Shown here in pieces: positions 8,353 through 14,670 of a stretch of DNA of 14,670 nt. Position 1 is the first letter of the stretch. Each line of letters begins with the position of its first letter. The notes beneath the pieces are model-generated. The model was not told where the DNA came from and searched no databases. It saw only the letters and a program-made list of their open reading frames with translations. Origin of the DNA: Endotrypanum monterogeii (lineage: Eukaryota; Euglenozoa; Kinetoplastea; Trypanosomatida; Trypanosomatidae); assembly GCA_000333855.2 (NCBI GenBank), contig CM007343.1, positions 391,315-405,984 on the forward strand. The letters are read 5' to 3'. Both the position numbers and the translations under genes were made by a program.

Positions 8353-8833
8353 GCCGATGAGAAAGGGGGCACGAGTACAACGGATAGAAAAACAAGGAGT
8401 GACATAGCATAGCTAAGATACAGCCCTTGAGTACCTGCTGCAAGGAGAGGAACAGACGATTGGAGAAAGAAATACGTCTTTCTCGTACTGGATGAGGGAA
8501 GAGAAATAGATGCCGACTAGACATGACCAGTGAGAAGAAGTTACAGGGGCAATGAGAGGGGGGGGTAGCATAGATGTACTCTCTGGTGCACTTCCTGATT
8601 CACAGCGCGGCAGCAGCAGGATGTAAACACAAACACACACATATGCCTACGAACAAAAGTGGAAAATTGTTACACAGAAAGAGACACACACAATATGATC
8701 CTCATCCTCATTAAAACGGAGCAGCATCACTTCCGGAGTCGTACCTCCATTTTTTTTTTTCAAGGTGCCCACCGGATACCATGGTAATAACCCTCATTTC
8801 TCTATTTGAGTGAAAAAGAATGCCCTGAGGAAA

Positions 8834-8867
<34 letters not shown>

Positions 8868-9338
8868 GCAGGTACAAAGATCGTATGCTCCTGCCAGAGC
8901 AGTATATGAGCCACGTGAAGGGGAAGTGCACCATTTGGGGGGTATCCAGTATAGGCGACCACGTATGCACAGCTCCTCAGTAAGACGCCGCTTCCACCAA
9001 GTGTTTGCGCGATTATCTCATCTCGAGACGACAAGAGATGGTGTGGACATCACGTATGTTGGTTGGACATGTATTCTCTCCCGTAATTCGTAAAGAAATG
9101 CGGGTGTTGGGGCCGCTGTGTCGTGGAATCGCATCATGTCCTTCGCATTGAGTAGCTGTGTGTAGAATGCACGTGTTACCAACGGTACGTGAACCACAAT
9201 TCATACTTCTCTCTCCATCCCTTCCCCTCATCAACGAAAAAAAAAAAACAAGTGCAAAGAAACGCATGTGCGCACACTCAATCACCGACAACTGATGACG
9301 ACCCCGAGAAAAACACTTTCTGCCACGGCGTAGGACTA
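8353..9338. other. Spacer without recognisable gene
   Basis: Mostly unique sequence with one (TA)n run. The part at about 8866-9190 is repeat-free and of balanced composition, but no frame in it exceeds about 70 sensible codons or shows a domain. No tRNA or other RNA gene was recognised by eye. Confidence 0.6.
8837..8866. repeat. (TA)n microsatellite
   Basis: A TA run of about 28 bases, the only microsatellite of note between 7100 and 9600. Confidence 0.95.
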
Positions 9339-9372
9339 CCCCCTCCACCCCCACCGCACCTCCCCCCCCCCC
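9339..9372 (-). other. G-rich block on the sense strand (possible G-quadruplex)
   Basis: Plus-strand C runs of 5, 5 and 11 bases lie within 34 bases. The 11-base run can supply two G tracts on the sense strand, making four tracts in all. It resembles the block at 8316-8352 but is less regular. Confidence 0.45.
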
Positions 9373-9651
9373 ACACACCCTCTTTTGAGCAACTTATATA
9401 CTTGTCGGATACCAGACGCGCGCTGTTGCGAGAGCAGCAGCGCAAAAAAAAAAGGGGGGATGAGTGCACTAGATAGGAGTAGTTACAAGCATTTGGAACA
9501 GCAGTATAATGTGAGATGCAGCGCTGAGCGAGCTATATTGCGGGGTTGGAAGCGAGACGACGGACTAACCACCATCGCAGAGATTAATCACGGGAATAAG
9601 AGACAAGGTGAAGGGGGTAAAGAAAATTGCTTTTAAGAAACACACACAGAC

Positions 9652-9667
9652 ATATATATATATATAT
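9652..9667. repeat. Short (TA)n run
   Basis: Eight TA units between two short CA-type stretches. Confidence 0.85.
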
Positions 9668-10602
9668 GGACACACACAGCGCAAAGGGAAAGCAAGACAT
9701 GCGGGCATCAAAAGAAGATGTGATACCTGAACCGACAAAAAAAAAACAGAAGTTTGTCTCTTCTACAATAACGAGAGGTTGGAAGCAATCCACAAATGGG
9801 CACGCACACATCAGCCTGCCAACTTAATGCGCGCACACAGTCGCATGGAAAAAGAGCAAGTGTATCTCTGTGTGTGTGTAACCCACACGGCACATCATGG
9901 AGGAGAACAACCAGCCCCCGCCTCCCTCCCCAGGGAAAAACAAAAAGCGCGGGACTGGCAAACATTTTGATCAAGTTGAAAAGAAAAAAAAAATGACACA
10001 TCTCAGCATCCAAAAGAGCAGAAAAATCAAAAAGGCAAAAAAATGCATATTCGTGTCAGAAGATTTAAAGGGGCGGAAGAGAGGGGAATCAAACGAAACA
10101 GAAAAAAGAAATGGGAAGAAAAAAAAAAAAAGAAGGTGCAGAAAAAGGAATGGGAACTGAGTACACCAGTAAGAACAAGGGTGGCTAAACGATCACTGTG
10201 GAACAACAGCTACGCGACGAGAATAAGATCCAGTACAAAGCCCTATAGAAAACGTTTTTTTTTCCCACTCTGCAAGACCATGGAGTGCATCCCCCTCATC
10301 TCCCTTTTTTTTTTGACCTCTCTCTGCTCTTTTTCTTTCCCACATGACACACCCATAGACACACATCGATTTTCAGGGCGAAAACGAGAGAAAGGAAGGG
10401 ACTCCACGACGGCAACAAGAAAAAAAATGAAAACAAGCCATGGTCTACAAAACGCCGCAATGTGCCCCGTGTACGCTGCTTGATTGTTGCCCAGTCGCAC
10501 CCTCTCTCCCTACCTCCCTTCCCAGAAGAAGCAGATCACTGCGCTGATGCAGAGGATCACATACAGGACAGCTACAGAAAACTGCAGCCTCTTTCCAGGT
10601 TC

Positions 10603-10646
<44 letters not shown>
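10603..10646. repeat. (TA)n followed by (GA)n
   Basis: Twenty bases of TA pass directly into about 24 bases of GA. On the sense strand this reads as a (TC)n pyrimidine run. Confidence 0.95.
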
Positions 10647-10720
10647 TGCAGATACACGCAATGCCAGTCAAAGGGAAAACAAGAGAGTTGACAAAAGTGG
10701 AGAAAATGGTATATTCTTGA

Positions 10721-11820
10721 TCAATAAATAAGAAGCCAACGCGCACCCGATGTGCGGGAAAAACAGTGGGGCAGAAGCAAATCACAACAGAAGCGACGCC
10801 CACGGGTGAACTCGAGACTGCCATACCCACGCCACATGCCAGGGAGTCACATATCCACCGAGAAACTCAGATGTTACAGAAAGCGCTAAAAGCATGCAAA
10901 CCCCTGCCTCATTCACATTCACACGACATGCGCTCCTGCAATCACGACCGAAAAAGAAATGCCGTGACAAAGACCCTTGGAGGCACACCCTTGCTCTCCA
11001 CTCATACACCCCTCACCCTGCGTGCGCTTCCACCGCACAGCCCCAGTCGTGTGGTGCAGAGCAACAGCAGATACAAGTCGACGGCAATGCTAACTCGGTC
11101 AACTGGGCTCGGCATTCGCTTCATACTCGATTCACACAGGCGCACACACACACATCGCAGGTGGTCTCGCACATCCACCCATTATGCTGCACACCGCGCG
11201 ATGCACCGCTCGGGATGAGCCGAGCCCACCTTCTCTCGGAGCCAACGAGAACCAGGACAAACACACTCGATCCACGTGGGGAATGTGCCTACTGTTGCGA
11301 TGGCACGCGCACGTGCCCAGCTCCGCACGAAGCCCGGAGCACGGTCGCCAGCAGCGGTGCATCGCCCGGACCTCGCTACGCCTGAGTCGCCCAACCCCAC
11401 CAAGCACGAGACGTGGTCTACGTCAGCAGGGCGAGACCGTACGGCCCAAAATTTACAAGAAAGGGAGAAGGGGAACAGGGGGAAAAGGGGAACAAGGAGA
11501 AAAACAGAGGCACAGAGAAACACACACACTCCAGTCCGTAGCACCCTGTGTCTACACAACCACCGGCGGCAAAGGGGCCGAAGCAGGCGTCGCCTTCACC
11601 AAGCCTGACCAAGCCCACGCCGCCCATTGCCGTTACCCCTGCACGGAGAAAAAAGGGGGAGAGTAACGGGTCAGACAGCACCGAGGAAGCAGCAGCGAGT
11701 GCAGCGCAGCAACGACACCCTCCCCTAGGAGAGCTCACGCACACGCACGAGCACCCCTCGTACCTCCGCCCCCTCTGTACTGCTCTGTACAGTGCACACC
11801 GTCGCTTTTTTTTTCTTCGG
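10721..11820. other. GC-rich island in the large gap, possible retroposon remnant or structured UTR
   Basis: This is probably in the 3' UTR or downstream spacer of the GH32 gene. Several overlapping frames of 90-160 codons exist on both strands, especially 10894-11666. Their mutual overlap, Cys/His/Arg/Pro-rich content and lack of any domain suggest they are open because the region is stop-poor. Leishmania 3' UTRs often carry degenerate SIDER retroposons. The size and place would suit one, but I could not confirm the family signature by eye. Confidence 0.4.
11194..11369. repeat. 17-nt inverted repeat, 142-nt loop
   Basis: Arm one (11194-11210, CCGCGCGATGCACCGCT) and arm two (11353-11369, AGCGGTGCATCGCCCGG) are reverse complements at 16 of 17 positions. 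The loop has further short complementary stretches, including TGTGCC near 11285 and GGCACG near 11302. It could form a stable RNA or cruciform structure. Confidence 0.7.
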
Positions 11821-11855
11821 CTAGTACGAAGCCAGCAAAAAAAAAAAAAAAAAAA
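11821..11855 (-). promoter_or_regulatory. T19 tract with downstream AG
   Basis: The plus strand has 19 consecutive A (11837-11855), read as T19 on the sense strand, with the next AG at 11822-11821. It has the form of a splice acceptor or of a site steering polyadenylation of the GH32 mRNA, whose stop codon lies 250 nt upstream. The A run could alternatively be the tail of a plus-strand retroposon. Confidence 0.3.
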
Positions 11856-12102
11856 GTGTGAAACACTTCTCGAGATGAGGAGGAGAATGGCGGGATCGCG
11901 GGATGGAAGACTGGTGCCATGAGCAACGCGTGGCTCGCCCCCACGGCCAGCGAGCTGAATAGAGGCTAGTAGAAAAAAGAAACAAAAAATGAGAGGAATA
12001 AAAAATAAGATGGCAGGCGGGTCAGAGGCGTCCCACCGTTGCCACCAACACCAAGCGGCACACGGTCATCGGGGCCCGCCCGCACGCGCAAGAGAACAGT
12101 GC
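11856..12102. other. Proximal 3' UTR of the GH32 gene
   Basis: About 250 nt directly after the GH32 stop codon, of mixed composition, with no further coding signal seen. The 3' end cannot be placed from sequence because trypanosomatid polyadenylation follows the downstream splice site rather than a fixed motif. Confidence 0.45.
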
Positions 12103-13749
12103 TCAGTGACGAATCGTTGCATTGAGCCTCCACATGCTACCACCCATCAGGTCCGCGATCCCGTTCACGGAGAAAACACGCAGTGCGCGATCCCCTTCTT
12201 CAGGGAAAATACGCGAGGAGAAGGTGACCTCGCCCTCGTTTACAAACACCTCGATCGACGAGCGATCGATGAACACGTGAAGCTGCAGAAGAGCGCCCAT
12301 CGGCAACTCGCAGGAGCGATACCCGCTCAGCATGTGATGCGGGTAGTGGCGGTTCAGCACCAGCCGCCTCGACTGCTCGTCCACGTATAGCTCCGCACCC
12401 GAGCCCAGCCAGAGCCCATATTTCTCTGCCGTGCTCGTGTGGGTGTTGAAGGAAATCTTCAGCTCGTATGCGGTGCATTCATCAACGAGAAGCATATCCG
12501 TGCTCTCGCCAATACGCTTCGCTGGTACTGTGGCATGCGCGCACCGCAACTGTAGTAGCTCTCTTGGCGGTATCATGCGGATTCCCCCTGTGAACGGATC
12601 CAAGATCAGCTCTCGCGGCAGCGTCAGACAGCCACTCCAGCCGTGTTCACGCGTCGGCATTGGGCTCTCCCACATGTCCATCCAACCTATAATAATTCGA
12701 CGCCCATTGACGGTGGACAGCGTCTGTGCGGCGTAGAAGTCATGTCCTCGGTCGAGCTCACGGAACCGCTGCGTCACGTTGAAGGCAGTCAGCAAGGCGG
12801 AACCCTTCGTGGGTTGACGTCCGTCAGCGGTACCATTCACTTCACCGGTCTCCGCCGGAGCTACCGAATAGGTTTTCCATGATCCCAACAAGTAGCCACT
12901 CTGAAAACGATTGCGATTAGCGTAGCCGCACCCTGACATTCCCTGAGGGGAATACAAGAAAACACCCAGGTGATCTAACTCAAAGTAATCGGGGCACTCC
13001 CACATGAACACATTCTTGTCCTCTGTCATCCCCAGCACCTGCCAGTTCGTGTCGTCCCAATGAAGCAAATCCTCCGTGGTGAAGAGCAGGAGCTGGCCAA
13101 GGTCCCTCGACGCCTCGCGGGCACCGCACACCATCCACCACCGCCCATCCTGCAGCCACACCTTCGGATCACGAAAGTGCATGTACCCCGGTGGCGGGCG
13201 CACGACAGCCCCGAGTTTCTCGAAGTGAACACCGTCACTGCTGACAGCGACACATTGCTGCTCGTAGAAAGACCCCCTCTCAGCAATGGCGCTGCCGCCG
13301 ACACGCTCACCCTCGGAACGCCATACATGCCCTGTATAGAATATGTACAACTTGTTGTCGTGGCTCACTGCTGTCCCGGAGAAGCAACCGTCGACATCAT
13401 ACGGATCTCCAGGTGCCAACGCAACGGGCTGGTGCTGCCAGTGCACAAGATCTTTGCTCATCATGTGGCCCCAGTGCATCGGTCCCCAGCTATCGCTGAA
13501 GGGATTGTGCTGATAAAAAACATGATATGAGCCTTTGTGATGACAGAGACCACACGGCACGCCCATCCAGCCAGCGAGGGAGGCCATGTGGTAGTCCGGG
13601 TACCAACTCTTGTCAAGAATGCACCACGCCTTCATTGCAGAGTGATAAGCCGCCTCAACGCGTTCCTTGTGAGACGTCTCCTGTGGCACGGCAGCCACTC
13701 CGGCACCACTGGCGGTGGCGCACAGTACCGGGGCCTCAGCTGCTTGCAT
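12103..13749 (-). CDS. GH32 beta-fructofuranosidase-like protein with altered nucleophile motif
   Basis: The 548-residue protein has the GH32 layout. An N-terminal five-bladed propeller region carries YQHNP (79-83), WGHMMSKDLVHW (93-104), the FRDP block (Asp194) and the WEC block (acid/base Glu251). GWM (355-357) and TLPREL (376-381) follow. The C-terminal beta-sandwich carries DRSSIEVF (495-502). Active members hydrolyse sucrose and other beta-fructosides. Here the WMNDPNG block reads WMGVPCG (61-67), so the nucleophilic Asp is Val64 and both Asn are also replaced. The protein may therefore be inactive, or have a non-hydrolytic or sugar-binding role. Met1 is the first ATG on the minus strand for over 450 nt, after three candidate splice sites. 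The open frame extends upstream but without an ATG, so no signal peptide is predicted and a cytosolic place is likely. GH32 genes of Leishmania relatives have been proposed as lateral acquisitions. The stop is TGA. Confidence 0.92.
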   Translation of the reverse strand: MQAAEAPVLCATASGAGVAAVPQETSHKERVEAAYHSAMKAWCILDKSWYPDYHMASLAGWMGVPCGLCHHKGSYHVFYQHNPFSDSWGPMHWGHMMSKDLVHWQHQPVALAPGDPYDVDGCFSGTAVSHDNKLYIFYTGHVWRSEGERVGGSAIAERGSFYEQQCVAVSSDGVHFEKLGAVVRPPPGYMHFRDPKVWLQDGRWWMVCGAREASRDLGQLLLFTTEDLLHWDDTNWQVLGMTEDKNVFMWECPDYFELDHLGVFLYSPQGMSGCGYANRNRFQSGYLLGSWKTYSVAPAETGEVNGTADGRQPTKGSALLTAFNVTQRFRELDRGHDFYAAQTLSTVNGRRIIIGWMDMWESPMPTREHGWSGCLTLPRELILDPFTGGIRMIPPRELLQLRCAHATVPAKRIGESTDMLLVDECTAYELKISFNTHTSTAEKYGLWLGSGAELYVDEQSRRLVLNRHYPHHMLSGYRSCELPMGALLQLHVFIDRSSIEVFVNEGEVTFSSRIFPEEGDRALRVFSVNGIADLMGGSMWRLNATIRH

Positions 13750-13772
13750 GGCAAATGATGGTTCAGAATCCG

Positions 13773-13803
13773 CTGTTGTAAGGGAGATTGAAGAGGAGGT
13801 GGT
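13773..13803 (-). promoter_or_regulatory. Candidate splice acceptor, proximal, GH32 gene
   Basis: A pyrimidine-rich stretch (CTCTCCACCACCTCCTCTTC on the minus strand) precedes an AG at 13774-13773. The 5' UTR would be 23 nt and the first ATG would be at 13749. Confidence 0.35.
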
Positions 13804-13880
13804 GGAGAGAGTTATTTTATTGGCTGCACTACCCAAATATATAATGCAGAGGGTGCGATCGTCTCTATGTGAAGATGCCC

Positions 13881-13970
13881 CTGTCACACGCGCAAACAGA
13901 AATAATAATAAAACGAAAAATGCGTGTTGGAGAAGGAGAAACAAAAAAAAAGGAGAAAGAAGAAGGGCGG
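13881..13970 (-). promoter_or_regulatory. Candidate splice acceptor, middle, GH32 gene
   Basis: A long pyrimidine tract (about 13970-13925 on the minus strand, including a run of nine T) is followed by the first AG at 13882-13881. The resulting 5' UTR of 131 nt has no upstream ATG. By tract length and spacing this is one of the two best candidates. Confidence 0.45.
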
Positions 13971-14206
13971 AAACAACAGACAACAAAAAGGATATCGATC
14001 TTCACGCCTGAACCGAATAAATAAAAATATCAAGTATGACAGCGGTACTTCACTGTATTTTTGTGTTGATTTTTTTTTTATCGTTTTGTTCTCTTTTTGG
14101 GGGGAGAGGAGGAGGAGAGGAGGGAGTGGGAAAAAAAATTGCTTGGTCTTCTTACTGATATCTTTTTTTTGTTGTTTTGCTTTTTTTTTTTGGTGGTGAT
14201 AGTCAG

Positions 14207-14257
14207 CTTTGAGGGGAGAGGGAGAGGGGTAGGGGAAGAAAGAGGAGGAGGGGGGAA
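14207..14257 (-). promoter_or_regulatory. Candidate splice acceptor, distal, GH32 gene
   Basis: Minus-strand positions 14257-14211 are C and T with a single A, followed by AG at 14208-14207. No ATG occurs between here and 13749, so this site would also give the annotated protein, with a 457-nt 5' UTR. Confidence 0.4.
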
Positions 14258-14521
14258 CTCCGATCCCACCCTCTCTGTGTTCTCCTTTTTTTCTGTTTAA
14301 AATGCACTGACGATGACACGGTTTGTTTAAGTGAGTTTGTGTGTGTATGTGTGTCTGGTACCGATGTGGGGAGAAACAGTGCGGGAAAACAGAGATGTCA
14401 GGAGGGAGAGACGGGAGAAGGGAGCGGAAACTGAAGGAAAGAAAATGTATGTTATCAAGAGATGAAGATACTTGAAACAATCAAAAAATTGAACAACAAC
14501 TAAATTCCAAATCACCAAACG

Positions 14522-14526
<5 letters not shown>

Positions 14527-14578
<52 letters not shown>
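14527..14578. repeat. (TA)n microsatellite
   Basis: An uninterrupted TA run of about 50 bases, the longest in the window together with that at 52-103. Confidence 0.95.
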
Positions 14579-14581
<3 letters not shown>

Positions 14582-14626
14582 ACTAACAGAGAGAGAGTAG
14601 AGAGACGGACGGACGGCGACGAAGAA

Positions 14627-14670
14627 GAAGTAATAAATAAAATAAATAAATAATATATATATATATATAT
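14627..14670. repeat. (AATA)n passing into (TA)n at the window edge
   Basis: AATAA-type repeats pass into a TA run that is cut by the end of the window. Confidence 0.9.

Larger units (their letters stand above)
9373..10720. other. A-rich spacer (sense strand T/C-rich)
   Basis: No convincing gene. The plus strand is purine-rich, especially about 9950-10160, so the transcribed sense strand carries several long polypyrimidine tracts of the kind that precede splice acceptors. Lys/Arg-rich plus-strand frames here are products of this composition. Confidence 0.65.
14258..14670. other. Spacer upstream of the GH32 gene
   Basis: No gene seen. It contains TG-rich, purine-rich plus-strand and AT-rich sequence and ends in microsatellites. 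It should belong to the 3' region of the next gene upstream in the polycistronic unit, which lies outside the window. Confidence 0.6.

Noticed and set aside
10894..11666. Two overlapping plus-strand frames of 163 and 160 codons
   Set aside because: They overlap each other and minus-strand frames, are Arg/Pro/Thr/His-rich, and show no family resemblance. The openness follows from stop-poor GC-rich sequence.
5825..12102. tRNA, snoRNA or CRISPR-like arrays in the large gap
   Set aside because: I looked by eye for T-loop GGTTCRA motifs and for regularly spaced direct repeats with unique spacers and found none. Box C/D or H/ACA RNAs cannot be excluded without a covariance search.
13060..13530. 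156-codon plus-strand frame
   Set aside because: It lies opposite the GH32 gene, carries no domain, and runs against the direction of the gene cluster.
13750..13986. In-frame 79-codon upstream extension of the GH32 protein with a hydrophobic, signal-like N-terminus
   Set aside because: It begins with TTG, not ATG, and there is no ATG in it. Its Leu/Phe/Ser content comes from polypyrimidine tracts that are better explained as splice signals.
13884..14480. 198-codon minus-strand frame upstream of the GH32 gene
   Set aside because: It reads through polypyrimidine and poly-T/A tracts (Phe/Leu/Pro/Ser and Lys/Gln runs) and overlaps the candidate splice signals.

Overview
The window looks like nuclear DNA of a trypanosomatid, most likely a Leishmania-like flagellate. 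Three intronless protein genes all lie on the minus strand. Coding sequence is GC-rich at third codon positions. The spacers are long, full of (TA)n, (CA)n and homopolymer tracts, and pyrimidine-rich on the sense strand. Each gene is preceded on the minus strand by a polypyrimidine tract and an AG, the layout of spliced-leader trans-splicing. There are no bacterial promoters, ribosome binding sites or operon-style spacing. The species is not determined.

Layout in the direction of transcription (right to left): 14670-13750 is upstream spacer with three candidate splice acceptors. 13749-12103 encodes a GH32 beta-fructofuranosidase-like protein whose catalytic-nucleophile motif is replaced (Asp to Val) while the other two catalytic motifs remain. 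12102-5825 is a 6.3 kb stretch without a convincing gene, holding microsatellite clusters, two G-rich (sense strand) quadruplex candidates, and GC-rich islands, one with a 17-nt inverted repeat. 5824-4802 encodes a zinc-less MDR quinone oxidoreductase of the PIG3 type. 4801-3228 is spacer with simple repeats. 3227-462 encodes a large TPR-containing protein of unknown function. 461-1 is spacer ending in (TA)n and (ACGT)n repeats.

The genes are probably co-transcribed in one polycistronic unit and matured separately. Nothing indicates that they act in one pathway. GH32 proteins act on sucrose-type sugars, the quinone reductase in redox metabolism, and the TPR protein as a scaffold. The points most worth following up are the GH32 protein with an apparently dead active site, the possible alternative trans-splicing of the TPR gene giving N-terminal isoforms, and the unusually long gene-free gap. 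I did not find a new multi-gene system.
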